Source: Pseudomonadota bacterium (GTDB taxonomy: Bacteria > Pseudomonadota > Alphaproteobacteria > Acetobacterales > Acetobacteraceae). Taken from it: DNA of 54,812 nucleotides. The position numbers and the translations under genes were made by a program. Below are positions 24,666 through 33,580 of this stretch, in pieces; position 1 is the stretch's first letter; every line of letters begins with the position of its first letter. The stretch covers positions 1-54,812 of the forward strand of contig JAJZES010000001.1 of the NCBI GenBank assembly GCA_021845985.1. Direction: 5' to 3'. Under the pieces are notes generated by a model. The model saw only the letters and a program-made list of their open reading frames with translations. It did not search any database and was not told where the DNA came from.

Positions 24666-26240
24666 GTGTCCCGCTTGTCCTTGGTTCGCCACGCTGCCGT
24701 GCTCGTCCTGCTGACCGGGTGCACGACGGTCGGGCCGGATTATCAGACCCCGACCGCCAATTGGAACCCGGCCACCTGGTTCGCCGGTCATCCGCCGGCG
24801 CCCAAGCAGGAGAAAGTCAGCGAAGCCGTCGCCCAGCCGGTCGATGCGCAATGGTGGACGCTGTTTCAGGACGATGAGCTGAGCAAGCTCGAAGGCCGCG
24901 TCGCCGATGCCAACCTCGATATCCGCGCCGCCAGCCTGCGGCTGGCGCAGAGCCGCGCCTCGTTCGGCGCGGCGCAATCGGCCTTGCTGCCGAACCTCAA
25001 CGGCAACGCCAACTACACCCGCCAGCAGCTTGCCAAAGAGGGTGCGCTGTCGCTGTTTCCGACCCCCGGCACGCCGCCGGGGCTGGCCGCCAACGGGCTT
25101 GGCGGGCAGGGTGCATCGACCAATAACGCTGCCTTGTTCCAGCCCTTCGACCTCTATCAATACGGCTTCGATGCGTCCTGGGAACTCGATCTGTGGGGCC
25201 GGGTGCGGCGCAATATCGAGGCGGCGAAATCCTCCGTGCAGGCGGCGGCGGAGGCGCAGCGCGATCTGCTGCTGACCGCGCTGGCCGAGATGGCGCGCGA
25301 TTACGTGCAACTGCGCGGCGTCCAGCGCAATATCGAGATCACCCAACAAAATCTTGAAACCGCTCAGCAAAGCCTGAAGCTGACGCAGGAGCGGGCGGCC
25401 GGTGGGGTGACCACCGATCTCGATGTCGCCAATGCGGCGGCGCAGGTCTCCACGGTTGCCAGCCAGCAGCCGTCGCTGCGCGCGCAGGAAAGCCAGATCA
25501 TCAACGCCATCGCCTTCCTGCTTGGCCAGCCGCCGCAGAGCATGCAGGCGGAATTGTCGGTGCCGCACCCGATCCCGCCGGTGCCGCCGGTCGTTCCGGT
25601 CGGCCTGCCGTCCGAACTCGCCCGCCGCCGCCCGGACATCCGTCAGGCCGAGGCGCAGTTGCATGTCGCGACCGCCGATGTCGGCGTCGCCGTGGCCGAT
25701 TTCTACCCGCGCTTCTCACTCTCCGGCAGCGTCGCGCTGCAAGCCGTTGAAATGAAATATCTCGGCTCCTGGGCCGATGCGAGCACCTATGCCTTCGGCC
25801 CGTCGGTGACGCTGCCGATCTTTCAGGGCGGCCAGTTGCGCCGCGTGCTGGAACTGCGCCAGGGGCAGCAGCAGGAAGCGGCGGTGGTGTATCAGCGCAC
25901 CGTGCTGAATGCGCTGCATGAAGTCGATGACGCGCTGGTCGCCTACGACGCCGAACAACTCCGCCGCAACCGGCTGGCGCAGGCGGTGACCGAGAACCGC
26001 CGCGCGGTGAAGCTGGCGCAGGACCGCTACAGCCAGGGCGTCGCCGACTTCCTCACCGTGCTCGACAGCGAGCGCAGCCTGCTCGCCGCCGAGCAGCAGT
26101 TCAACGACAGCATCACCACCACCTCGACCGATCTGGTGCAGATCTACAAGGCGCTCGGCGGCGGCTGGGAGCGGGCGCTGCCGGCCGACGCGCCGCTGCT
26201 GCCCAACGGCAGCGACTCGCCGCTGCACAATCTGCTGTAG
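24666..26240 (+). CDS. RND efflux outer-membrane lipoprotein (NodT/OprM family)
   Basis: A 524-residue outer-membrane factor. The N-terminus is a lipoprotein signal with lipobox LLTGC (Cys19), then VGPDYQTP, which is typical of OprM/NodT. Two repeated TolC-type halves follow (DANLDIRAASLRLAQSRA; WELDLWGRVRR; ELARRRPDIRQAE; ATADVGVAVADFYPRFSL). GTG 24666 was chosen because GGAGG (24655-24659) is six bases upstream; ATG 24642 is in frame but lacks a site. No membrane-fusion or RND pump gene is adjacent, so it probably serves pumps encoded elsewhere. Confidence 0.9.
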   Translation: MSRLSLVRHAAVLVLLTGCTTVGPDYQTPTANWNPATWFAGHPPAPKQEKVSEAVAQPVDAQWWTLFQDDELSKLEGRVADANLDIRAASLRLAQSRASFGAAQSALLPNLNGNANYTRQQLAKEGALSLFPTPGTPPGLAANGLGGQGASTNNAALFQPFDLYQYGFDASWELDLWGRVRRNIEAAKSSVQAAAEAQRDLLLTALAEMARDYVQLRGVQRNIEITQQNLETAQQSLKLTQERAAGGVTTDLDVANAAAQVSTVASQQPSLRAQESQIINAIAFLLGQPPQSMQAELSVPHPIPPVPPVVPVGLPSELARRRPDIRQAEAQLHVATADVGVAVADFYPRFSLSGSVALQAVEMKYLGSWADASTYAFGPSVTLPIFQGGQLRRVLELRQGQQQEAAVVYQRTVLNALHEVDDALVAYDAEQLRRNRLAQAVTENRRAVKLAQDRYSQGVADFLTVLDSERSLLAAEQQFNDSITTTSTDLVQIYKALGGGWERALPADAPLLPNGSDSPLHNLL

Positions 26241-26259
26241 CCGGCGGTCGGCCGCCGGC
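26240..26259. terminator. Perfect 8-bp GC stem-loop after the efflux lipoprotein gene
   Basis: Arms 26240-26247 and 26252-26259 with a 4-base loop start at the last base of the stop codon. There is no T-tract, so it may pause or stabilise RNA rather than terminate fully. Confidence 0.35.
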
Positions 26260-26281
26260 GGGCAGCGCCGGGATTGGTGCG

Positions 26282-27469
26282 GTGTTGGACCGCCTGCGCG
26301 ACGTGGTCCGCGGCGCCGGCGGCGGGGTGATGCTGGCGCTCGCCTCGCTGGCCGCGCTCATTTTGGCCAACTCTGGGGCGGCCGACGCCTATGCGGCGCT
26401 GCTGGCGCTGCCGCTCGGCGTCAGCGTCGGCGCCGAGCAATTCGTCCGCCCGCTCGGCGGCTGGATCAACGACGCGCTGATGGCGCCGTTCTTTTTCCTG
26501 GTCGGGCTGGAAATCCGCCGTGAGATGAGCGAGGGGCGGCTCGCCTCGCTGCCGCGCGCCGCCGCGCCGGTGCTGGCAGCCCTTGGCGGCATGGTGCTGC
26601 CGGCGCTGATCTATGCCGGCTTTACCTGGCGCGATCCGGCGGCGCTGCGCGGCTGGGCGATCCCGGTCGCCACCGACATCGCCTTCTCGCTGGCGGTGCT
26701 GCGCCTGCTCGGCCGCCGCGTGCCGGCCGGGCTGCGGGTGTTCCTGACCGCGCTGGCGATTCTCGACGATCTCGGCGCCATCGCGGTGATCGCGCTGTTC
26801 GATACCGTCTCGGTCGATGTCCCGGCGCTGGCCGCCGCGGGGCTGGTGTGGGCCGGGCTGTGGCTGCTCGGCCGCGCCGGGGTGCGCGCCCTCAGCCCGC
26901 AGATGATCGGCTTCGTCCTGCTCTGGGCGCTGCTGGCCCGCGCCGGGGTGCAGCCGACGCTGGCCGGCGTCGCCATCGCCTTCGTCGTGCCGATGGCCGA
27001 ACAGGACGGCGACAGCCCGGCGCGGCGGTTGGAGATGGTGCTGAGCGGCTGGGTCGGCTGGCTGGTGCTGCCGCTGTTCGGGCTGGCCAATGCCGGGCTG
27101 CGCTTCGATGCGCTGACGCCGCAGATGCTGCGCGACCCGATCGTGCCGGGCATCGTGCTCGGCCTGTGCGTCGGCAAGCAGCTTGGCGTGTTCGGCGCCA
27201 CCTGGGCCGGGGTGCGGCTGGGTCTGGTACGGCTGCCGGCGCAACTGTCCTGGCGGGTGCTTTATGGCGGCGCGCTGCTGTGCGGCATCGGATTTACCAT
27301 GAGCCTGTTCATCGGCCATCTCGCCTTTCCGCTCGGCGACCGTCAGTCGGCGCTGCGGGCGGCGGTGTTTGTCGCCTCGCTGCTGTCCGCCGTGGCGGGT
27401 CTGGCGGTGCTGGCCGGCGCCAGCCGCCCGCCGCGCGGCACTCATTCCCCGCCGCGGCTGATGTGCTAG
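26282..27469 (+). CDS. nhaA: Na+/H+ antiporter NhaA
   Basis: The 395-residue protein matches NhaA in length and has about 12 hydrophobic segments. Ion-binding aspartates are present: Asp132 in VATDIAFS and Asp162-Asp163 in ILDDLGAI. APFFFLVGLEIRREM and CGIGFTMSLFIGHLAF are also family signatures. It exports Na+ in exchange for protons at alkaline pH. The start is GTG 26282 (TTG 26285 possible), with only a weak ribosome-binding site. It ends 10 bp before the Uma2 pseudogene. Confidence 0.95.
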   Translation: MLDRLRDVVRGAGGGVMLALASLAALILANSGAADAYAALLALPLGVSVGAEQFVRPLGGWINDALMAPFFFLVGLEIRREMSEGRLASLPRAAAPVLAALGGMVLPALIYAGFTWRDPAALRGWAIPVATDIAFSLAVLRLLGRRVPAGLRVFLTALAILDDLGAIAVIALFDTVSVDVPALAAAGLVWAGLWLLGRAGVRALSPQMIGFVLLWALLARAGVQPTLAGVAIAFVVPMAEQDGDSPARRLEMVLSGWVGWLVLPLFGLANAGLRFDALTPQMLRDPIVPGIVLGLCVGKQLGVFGATWAGVRLGLVRLPAQLSWRVLYGGALLCGIGFTMSLFIGHLAFPLGDRQSALRAAVFVASLLSAVAGLAVLAGASRPPRGTHSPPRLMC

Positions 27470-27479
27470 CATCGCCACG

Positions 27480-28043
27480 ATGAGCGCGAGCCTTCGCAGC
27501 CCGGTGACCCTGGAAGCGTTCCTGGCCTGGGAGCGCCAGCGGGATATGCGCTACGAGTTCGACGGCGCCGGTCCGCTGGCGATGACCGGGGGATCGCTCG
27601 CCCACTCGATGATCGCCACCCGGCTGGTGCGGCTGCTTGAGGATCGGCTTGGCAACGGCCCCTGCCGGGCGTTGCGCGGCGATGTCAAGATCGTCGTCGC
27701 CGGGCGCGTGCGCTACCCCGATGCGGTGGTGACCTGCAGCCCGCTCGATCTGTCGGCCGACATCATCCCCGAGCCGGTGGTGGTGTTCGAGGTGATTTCG
27801 CCGAGCACCGCCGGCACCGACCGGATCGCCAAGAACGAGGAATACCGCGCGACACCGTCGATCCGCCGCTAGGTGCTGCTCGAACTGACGACGATCGCCG
27901 CCGCCGTGTTCGAGCGCCGCGGCGATGACTGGATCGGCCATCTTCTGACCGGCGACCGCCCCCTCGCCCTGCCGGAAATCGCCGTCGAACTGCGGCTGAG
28001 CGACCTCTACGACGGGCTGACGTTCACTCCGCCTCTGCCTTGA
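27480..28043 (+). pseudogene. Uma2-family (DUF820) protein interrupted by in-frame amber stop
   Basis: The first 130 codons give a typical Uma2 protein (PVTLEAFLAWERQRDMRYEF; VRYPDAVVTC; PVVVFEVISPSTAGTDR; KNEEYRATPSIRR). TAG then appears at 27870-27872. The same frame continues for 56 more codons (VLLELTTIAAAVFER to DLYDGLTF) with the normal Uma2 C-terminus, ending TGA 28041-28043. Homologs usually have Tyr at this position (RRYVLLE), so one TAC/TAT to TAG change explains it. Candidate PD-(D/E)xK-type residues Asp (YPDAVV) and Glu (VFEVIS) remain. The function of Uma2 proteins is unclear. The 3' end overlaps the convergent gene by 20 bp. Confidence 0.85.
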
Positions 28044-29181
28044 ACGGCGACAGCGTCGCCAGCTCCGCCATCTCCGCCAGCCGCGCCGGTCGTTCCTGGT
28101 CCAGAAACCCGGCCACCGCGCGGCGCAGCCCGGCATGGGCGATCCAGTGTGCCGAATGGGTGATGCTCGGCAGGTAGCCGCGCTGGATTTTGTGTTCGCC
28201 CTGCGCCCCGGCCTCGACCCGTTGCAGGCCGTGGGCGATGGCGAAGTCGATGGCCCGGTAATAGCACAGCTCGAAATGCAGAAACGGCCAGTCGCCGCGG
28301 CAGCCCCAGTTGCGGCCGTACAGCGCCTGCGTGCCCATCAGATTGAGCGCGCCGGCCACCGGCTTGCCCTGGTGGCGCGCCAGCATCAGCACGACGCGGT
28401 CGCCGAGCCGCTCGCCAAGCAACGGAAAAAACTGGCGGGTGAGGTAGGCGCTGCCCCATTTGCGATCGACGGTCGAGGTGTAGAACTCATAGAACGCCGC
28501 CCAGTCGCGCCGGCCGATCTCCGGGCCACGCAGCGCGACGAACTCCAGCCCGGCGGCGTTGGCGTCGCGCCGCTCGCGGCGGATCGACTTGCGCTTGCGC
28601 GAGGCGAGCGCGTCGAGGAACGCCTCGAACGTCGCATATCCGGCGTTGTGCCAGTGGAACTGCATGCCGAGCCGGGGCAGGAAGCCGCATTCGGCCAGCG
28701 CCGCGCTGTCCGCCTCGGTGCAGAACGTGACATGCAGCGACGACAGATCCAGCTCCCGGCAGGCCTGCGCCAGCGCCTGCCCGAGTGCCGCAGCCGGCAC
28801 CCCGCAGCCGGGCCGCACCAGCAGGCGCGGGCCGGGCACCGGGCTGAACGGCACCGCCACCTGCAGCTTGGGGTAATAGCGTCCGCCGGCCTGCTCGAAG
28901 GCGTGCGCCCAGCCGTGGTCGAAGACGTATTCGCCGTAGCTGTGCGACTTGGCATACATCGGCGCCACCGCCAGAATCCTGCCGCCGGCATCGCGCAGCG
29001 CGGCATGCTGCGGCAGCCAGCCGGTGCGCGCATCGGCCGAGCCGCTGTCCTCCACCGCGGCCAGGAAGGCGTGGCTGACGAACGGATTATCCGGCCCAGC
29101 GCAGGCATCCCACTCCGCCGCGGTGATCTCGGCGATGGCGCGATGCAGGGTCAGGCTGAGCGAGGCGGTCCCGTCGGGCAT
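28024..29181 (-). CDS. FemAB/GNAT-like protein (DUF482 family)
   Basis: The 385-residue protein resembles the DUF482 group of FemAB-like acyl transferases common in Proteobacteria. Visible features are DNPFVSHAFLAAVEDSGSA, KSHSYGEYVFDHGWA, SRKRKSIRRERR, DRKWGSAYLTRQFF and the C-terminal GAQGEHKIQRGYLP, a conserved pattern of this family. Annotated relatives are called peptidoglycan biosynthesis or N-acetyltransferase proteins; the substrate is not known. It is 27 bp upstream of, on the same strand as, nothing else downstream, and follows ridA in the same direction. Confidence 0.85.
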   Translation of the reverse strand: MPDGTASLSLTLHRAIAEITAAEWDACAGPDNPFVSHAFLAAVEDSGSADARTGWLPQHAALRDAGGRILAVAPMYAKSHSYGEYVFDHGWAHAFEQAGGRYYPKLQVAVPFSPVPGPRLLVRPGCGVPAAALGQALAQACRELDLSSLHVTFCTEADSAALAECGFLPRLGMQFHWHNAGYATFEAFLDALASRKRKSIRRERRDANAAGLEFVALRGPEIGRRDWAAFYEFYTSTVDRKWGSAYLTRQFFPLLGERLGDRVVLMLARHQGKPVAGALNLMGTQALYGRNWGCRGDWPFLHFELCYYRAIDFAIAHGLQRVEAGAQGEHKIQRGYLPSITHSAHWIAHAGLRRAVAGFLDQERPARLAEMAELATLSPFKAEAE

Positions 29182-29208
29182 GCATCACAGGATAGGGACG
29201 CCGCCGCA

Positions 29209-29676
29209 TCAGGCAATGCGGAACAGCCCCTCCACCTCGACGGCGCAGTCGAGCGGCAGGGAGGGCACGCCGACCGTGGTGCGGGCGTGCCGTCCGGCCT
29301 CGCCGAACAGCGCGACGGCAAGGTCGCTGGCGCCGTTCATCACCGCCGCATGCTGGCTGAACTCCGGCGTCGCGGCGATGAAGCCGCCGAGCCGCACCAC
29401 CTGCATCACCCGGTCGAGATCGCCGCCGCAGGCGGTGCGCACCTGCGCCACCAGATTGATGAAGCACAGCCGGCAGGCGGCGATGCCGTCCTCCAGGCTG
29501 ACCCCGCCGCCGAGCTTGCCGGTGCGGATGATCTTGCCGTCCATCACCGGCACCTGGCCGGAGATGAACACCAGATCGCCGGTAACGACGAACGGCAGAT
29601 AATTGGCCACCGGCGCCATCGGCACCGGCAGGGTGATGCCAAGCTCGCGCAGCCGCGCCTCAATCCGTCCGGCCAT
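29209..29676 (-). CDS. RidA/YjgF-family protein
   Basis: The 155-residue protein is of the larger RidA-like type. It has FVVTGDLVFISGQVPVMDGK, CFINLVAQVRTACGGDLDR and the C-terminal RTTVGVPSLPLDCAVEVEG; the arginine before TTVGV and the glutamate near the end match positions used by RidA deaminases. RidA hydrolyses reactive enamine/imine intermediates formed by PLP enzymes. This longer subgroup may have other activities. It lies between the TSCPD gene and the FemAB-like gene, all on the minus strand. Confidence 0.9.
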   Translation of the reverse strand: MAGRIEARLRELGITLPVPMAPVANYLPFVVTGDLVFISGQVPVMDGKIIRTGKLGGGVSLEDGIAACRLCFINLVAQVRTACGGDLDRVMQVVRLGGFIAATPEFSQHAAVMNGASDLAVALFGEAGRHARTTVGVPSLPLDCAVEVEGLFRIA

Positions 29677-29691
29677 TGGCTCGGTCTCCTT

Positions 29692-31149
29692 CTACTTGAT
29701 GACGCGCAATCCCCGGCGCGCCTGCGGCAGGTCGAGCGGCAGCGAGGGTTCCGCCGCCGCCGGCTCGTCCGCCTCGGCGTCCGGCAGGTCGTGCCGGCCG
29801 AGATAATGCGCCGCCAGGGTGCGAAACACATAGTCGAGGATGGAGGTGGCGCGCGCCACGTTGGCGTCACCCTCGACCATGCCGGCGGGGCCGAAGCGGG
29901 TCAGGATGAAGGTATCGACCAGCTCCTCCAGCGCCACGCCGTGCTGCAGGCCGAGGCTGATCGACTGGGCGAAGGCGTCCATCAGCCCGCGGAACGCCGC
30001 GCCCTCGCGCGGCAGGCCGATGGCGACGGCGCCGAGCGTGCCGTCGGCATATTCGCCAGTGCGCAGGTGCACCCGATGGCCGCCGACCGAGGCGGTCTGC
30101 GCCAGCCCGGCATGGCGCGCCGGCAGCGCCCGGCGCGTCGGGCCGGAGGCCGGCGGCAGCGCGGCCAGCGCGGCGGAAAGCGCCGGCAGCGCATCGAAAT
30201 AGGGCGCCACCGCCTGATGCATGGCGGCATGCGCGGCGGCGGCGACGGGCGGGAAGGGGGTGTGCCCGGCCAGGCTGGCGGCGAGCGCCGCCTCGGCCGA
30301 GATGCCGCGCGCCGCCAGGAATGCCTGCGCCGTGCGGGTCAGCCGGTCGGCGGCATCGAGCGGGGCGAAGGCCGGGGCGACGCCGCCGCTCTCGACGCCG
30401 AGCAGCGCCTCCGCCGCGTCCGGCGCGGCAAGCGCGGTCAGCGCCAGATGGCGCCGGCCGGGAAACGCCGCGGCATGGCGCTGCGCCGCCTGCACCGCGG
30501 CGGCGAGGCCGGGCAGCGGCGAGGCGGCGGGCAGCGGCGGCGGCGCGGCGGCGGTGGCGCGGCGGCCCTGACGCTCGGCAAGCGTGGCCGACGCCGCCTC
30601 GGCCGCGGCGCGCAGCAGGGCGGCGAGGCAGGCGGCGACGTCGCGCGCCGCGGCGCTGTCATAGTCGAGGCCGAGCGCCGCCAGCAGCCCGGCGAGGTCG
30701 GCCATGCCGACGCCAAGCCGCGGCGCCGCCGGATCGAGCGCGGCGAGCGTCTGCACCGCGGTTTCGGCGGCGCCGGCGAAGGCATCGGCGTCGAAGCCGA
30801 GCGCCGGATCGTGGAACGCCGGCAGGTTGAGCACGAAGCGCGGCAGCTCGGCGGTGCCGCGCCACACCCCGGCGCCCGGCGCGCCGCGGCGCAGCCGCAG
30901 CAGCGCATGCAGGCGCGGCGCCAGATCGGCGCCGCCGGTCAGCCGGCCGATCCAGGCCCCCGCCGCTGCTTCCAGCACCACCGGCCGGTCGCCGGGCGCC
31001 AGGGCGGCGAGCGCCGCCGCAGCGGTATCGTCCCAGGCCGCCGGCAGCGTCACCTGTCGCCCCGCGGCGTCCGGGTCGGCGGCGGCGATGGTGGTGCGCA
31101 GGCGCACGCCACGCCAGGACGGGCCGGGGATATGCTTGGGTCGGGTCAT
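29692..31149 (-). CDS. TSCPD-domain protein derived from class II ribonucleotide reductase (NrdJ)
   Basis: A 485-residue protein. The last 140 residues are a clear TSCPD domain as in vitamin B12-dependent ribonucleotide reductase ([79 protein letters not shown]). The middle part also keeps an RNR-like segment ([21 protein letters not shown]). The RNR active-site cysteine/glutamate loop and the N-terminal half are absent; only one cysteine is seen in the whole protein. It is therefore not an active reductase. ATG 31149 begins [15 protein letters not shown]. Its role is unknown. Confidence 0.8.
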   Translation of the reverse strand: MTRPKHIPGPSWRGVRLRTTIAAADPDAAGRQVTLPAAWDDTAAAALAALAPGDRPVVLEAAAGAWIGRLTGGADLAPRLHALLRLRRGAPGAGVWRGTAELPRFVLNLPAFHDPALGFDADAFAGAAETAVQTLAALDPAAPRLGVGMADLAGLLAALGLDYDSAAARDVAACLAALLRAAAEAASATLAERQGRRATAAAPPPLPAASPLPGLAAAVQAAQRHAAAFPGRRHLALTALAAPDAAEALLGVESGGVAPAFAPLDAADRLTRTAQAFLAARGISAEAALAASLAGHTPFPPVAAAAHAAMHQAVAPYFDALPALSAALAALPPASGPTRRALPARHAGLAQTASVGGHRVHLRTGEYADGTLGAVAIGLPREGAAFRGLMDAFAQSISLGLQHGVALEELVDTFILTRFGPAGMVEGDANVARATSILDYVFRTLAAHYLGRHDLPDAEADEPAAAEPSLPLDLPQARRGLRVIK

Positions 31150-31301
31150 GCGGCGGATGCTAGGCGGCGCGCCGGCGGGCCGGAAGCGTATTTCGTGGCA
31201 TCCATCCACAGGCACCACAGAATCTTGTGGAGATCCCTGTGGAGAACACGCTCGTTGCGCGCGGCATGGACCGCGGGCCGGCCGCGTCCTATATGGGCGG
31301 C

Positions 31302-31667
31302 ATGAGCATCGGCATGCGTCTGTTCACCTGGCTCCACGGTCGCGAGTTCGGCCGCGATGCCACCGGCAATATCTACTATGCGGACAAGCGCGCCGCCGGC
31401 CGCGGCATGCGCACGCGCCGCTGGGTGATGTATGCCGGGCCGCCGGAGGCCTCCGCCGTGCCGCCGGAATGGCACGCCTGGCTGCACTACACCACCGATG
31501 CGCCGATCGCCGTGGCGGCGCGGCCGTGGCTGAAGCCGCATCAGCCCAATTTGACCGGCACGGCGCAGTCGTACCGGCCGCAGGGCCACGATTATCAGGG
31601 TGGCCACCGCGCCGCCGCCTCCGGCGACTACGAGTCGTGGACGCCCGATCTGCCGACGGGCGGCTGA
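31302..31667 (+). CDS. NDUFA12-family complex I accessory subunit
   Basis: The 121-residue protein carries the B17.2/NDUFA12 signature: [42 protein letters not shown] (in two parts) and [16 protein letters not shown]. In Alphaproteobacteria and mitochondria this is an accessory subunit of NADH:ubiquinone oxidoreductase. ATG 31302 was chosen over earlier in-frame codons because the family starts near this point. Seven bases separate it from mlaD, with which it is probably co-transcribed. Confidence 0.93.
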   Translation: MSIGMRLFTWLHGREFGRDATGNIYYADKRAAGRGMRTRRWVMYAGPPEASAVPPEWHAWLHYTTDAPIAVAARPWLKPHQPNLTGTAQSYRPQGHDYQGGHRAAASGDYESWTPDLPTGG

Positions 31668-31673
31668 TCGGGC

Positions 31674-32204
31674 ATGGCGCAACGCAATGCGGCGGAGCTG
31701 CTGGCCGGCGCGGCTGTGCTGGCGGTGGCGATCGGCTTCCTTGGCTACGCCGTGGTCAATACCGGGCGGATCGAAACCGGCGGCTACACCCTGCACGCCA
31801 AGTTTGGCGCCATCGACGGGCTGAGTATCGGCTCGGATGTGCGCATGGCCGGGGTCAAGGTCGGCAGCGTCACCGCCGCCCGGCTCGACCCGCAATCCTA
31901 TCAGGCGGTGGTCAGCTTCACCCTCGCCCCCGACATCAAACTCCCCCGCGACAGCAGCGCCATCGTCACCAGCGACGGGCTGCTCGGCGGCAAATATCTC
32001 GGCGTCGAGCCGGGCGGCGACAGCCAGATGATCGCGCCGGGCGGCGAGGTGACGATCACCCAGTCCTCCATCAGCATCGAGCAGTTGCTCGGCAAGTTCA
32101 TCTTCAGCATGGGCAACCTGCAGGGTGGCCAGAAGCCGGCCGATGCCAAGCCCGGCGACGCCAAGCCGGCTGATGCCAAGCCGGCGCCGGGGCTGAAGCC
32201 GTGA
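31674..32204 (+). CDS. mlaD: MlaD-family outer-membrane lipid asymmetry protein
   Basis: The 176-residue protein has an N-terminal membrane anchor (about residues 9-28), one MCE domain (IDGLSIGSDVRMAGVKVGSV; SDGLLGGKYLGVEPGG) and a C-terminal tail of repeated PADAKPGDAKP units. MlaD binds phospholipid in the periplasm as part of the MlaFEDB transporter. mlaE and mlaF are not in this window. This orphan position beside NDUFA12 and DUF2155 genes appears to be a conserved alphaproteobacterial arrangement, from general knowledge. GTGA overlap links it to the next small gene. Confidence 0.92.
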   Translation: MAQRNAAELLAGAAVLAVAIGFLGYAVVNTGRIETGGYTLHAKFGAIDGLSIGSDVRMAGVKVGSVTAARLDPQSYQAVVSFTLAPDIKLPRDSSAIVTSDGLLGGKYLGVEPGGDSQMIAPGGEVTITQSSISIEQLLGKFIFSMGNLQGGQKPADAKPGDAKPADAKPAPGLKP

Positions 32205-32425
32205 TCCCGGCGCCGGCGGCATGGCCCCAGCCGGGTGGCGCGCCGGTGGCGTGCCGCGAGAAGCTGAAAGTCCTCGCCGAGAACCACGCCGAACTGGCGC
32301 AGACGCTGCAGGATACGTTCGAGGATGCCGTGCTGATGGGCGTCGATGAGGCGGCGATGCGCGACATTCTGGCCGACATGGTCCGCGCCCTGGCCAGCCC
32401 CCGCCGCCCGCGCGCCGGCGCATGA
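32201..32425 (+). CDS. Small protein of unknown function (74 aa)
   Basis: Starts at GTG 32201 overlapping the mlaD stop, and ends overlapping the DUF2155 gene start (ATGA), so it is sandwiched in a translationally coupled operon, which supports that it is real. The core is an acidic, amphipathic helical region (CREKLKVLAENHAELAQTL, QDTFEDAVLMGVDEAAMRDI). No known domain recognised and no signal peptide. It might act with the envelope proteins encoded on either side. Confidence 0.6.
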   Translation: MIPAPAAWPQPGGAPVACREKLKVLAENHAELAQTLQDTFEDAVLMGVDEAAMRDILADMVRALASPRRPRAGA

Positions 32426-32802
32426 GGCGGCTGGCGGCAGCGGCGCTGCTGGCCTGGCTGCCGGCGGTGGCCGCCGCCCAGACCGCTGCGCCGGCGCCGC
32501 CGCCGCCGGCATGGCTGCCGCGGCCGAGTGCCAATCTCGTCCTGCTCAACAAGATCACCGCCCGGCCGCGCAGCGTCAGCGTTGCCGTCGGGCAGTCGGT
32601 GGCGTTCGGCTCGCTGACCATCGTGGTCCGCGCCTGCGACGTGCGCCCGCCGGACGTGGCAGCGGACGCCACCGCTTTTCTCGACATCACCGACAGTCAT
32701 CCTGACGTGCCGGCATTTCACGGCTGGATGCTGACCAATGAGCCGGAGGTGTCGATGCTGGAACATCCACTGTATGATGTGCGGGTGGCCGGCTGCGGCT
32801 GA
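32422..32802 (+). CDS. DUF2155-domain periplasmic protein
   Basis: The 126-residue protein has a Sec signal peptide (MRRLAAAALLAWLPAVAAAQ) and then the DUF2155 domain. Diagnostic parts are LNKITARPRSVSVAVGQ, FGSLTIVVRACDVRPP, AFHGWMLTNEP and LEHPLYDVRVAGC. Two cysteines (about residues 72 and 125) could form a disulfide. The family is widespread in Alphaproteobacteria; its function is unknown. The ATG overlaps the preceding small gene. Confidence 0.92.
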   Translation: MRRLAAAALLAWLPAVAAAQTAAPAPPPPAWLPRPSANLVLLNKITARPRSVSVAVGQSVAFGSLTIVVRACDVRPPDVAADATAFLDITDSHPDVPAFHGWMLTNEPEVSMLEHPLYDVRVAGCG

Positions 32803-32862
32803 CGGATAATTTAGCGGCGCGGGGTGGACGCCCGCGCCGATGACAGCAATGCTTGGCTGGTG

Positions 32863-33579
32863 ATGACGTCCAAGGCCCCACAGACTTTGCCGAACGGGGC
32901 GGCGCTGCTGCTCGATCTCGACGGAACCCTGCTCGACATCGCGCCGACGCCGGACGCGGTGACGGTGCCGATTGGCTTGCCCGGTCATCTGCGACGTCTG
33001 CGGGCGCGCTGTGCCGATGCCCTGGCGATCGTCACCGGCCGCCCGCTGGAGGCGATCGACGCGCTGCTGCCCGACATCCCCTATGCCGTCGCCGGCGAGC
33101 ATGGCGGCGTCATCCGCTTCGCCCCCGATGCGGTGCCGGAACGGCCGCCGCTGCCGCCGCTGCCGCCGCACTGGCGCGACGCCGCCGCCGCCCTGGCCGC
33201 GGCGCTGCCGGGCACGCTGCTGGAGCACAAGCCTCGCGGCCTGACCCTGCATTACCGGCTGGCGCCGCAGGCCGCTCCGGCGGTCGAGCGCGGCTTGCGC
33301 GCGATGCTCGACGGGCACACCACGCACCGGCTGCTGGCGGCGCATATGGCCTTCGAGGTCAGGCCCGCCGGGGCCGACAAGGGGACGGCGCTGGCGGCGC
33401 TGATGGCGCGGGCGCCATTCGTCGGGCGCCTGCCGGTCTATCTCGGTGACGACGTGACCGATGAGGACGCCATCGAGGCGGCGCGCGCCGCCGGTGGCAT
33501 CGGGCTGCGGGTGCAGGAGGCGTTCACCGACGCCGCCGGCGTGCGCGCTTGGTTGGCCCGGCTGGCGGAGGCGGCTTGA
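32863..33579 (+). CDS. otsB: Trehalose-6-phosphate phosphatase
   Basis: A 238-residue HAD phosphatase that removes phosphate from trehalose 6-phosphate. Motif I is LLLDLDGTLLDIAPTP near the N-terminus, motif II AIVTGRPLEAID, then VAGEHGG, and motif IV YLGDDVTDEDAIEAA. ATG 32863 puts the catalytic DLDGT at the usual distance from the start; GTG 32824 is an in-frame alternative adding 13 residues. Its stop is one base before otsA. Confidence 0.93.
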   Translation: MTSKAPQTLPNGAALLLDLDGTLLDIAPTPDAVTVPIGLPGHLRRLRARCADALAIVTGRPLEAIDALLPDIPYAVAGEHGGVIRFAPDAVPERPPLPPLPPHWRDAAAALAAALPGTLLEHKPRGLTLHYRLAPQAAPAVERGLRAMLDGHTTHRLLAAHMAFEVRPAGADKGTALAALMARAPFVGRLPVYLGDDVTDEDAIEAARAAGGIGLRVQEAFTDAAGVRAWLARLAEAA

Positions 33580-33580
33580 G

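Noticed and set aside
27870-27872. TAG in the Uma2 gene as a recoded (readthrough) codon
   Set aside because: TAG is used as a normal stop by several genes here (for example at 14749, 15519 and 26240), and no recoding signal such as a SECIS or PYLIS element is visible.
28135-31305. Very long open frame on the plus strand (over 1000 codons)
   Set aside because: It lies antisense to the FemAB-like, RidA and TSCPD genes and reads as Arg/Gly/His/Gln-rich low-complexity protein, which is typical of the opposite strand in GC-rich DNA.
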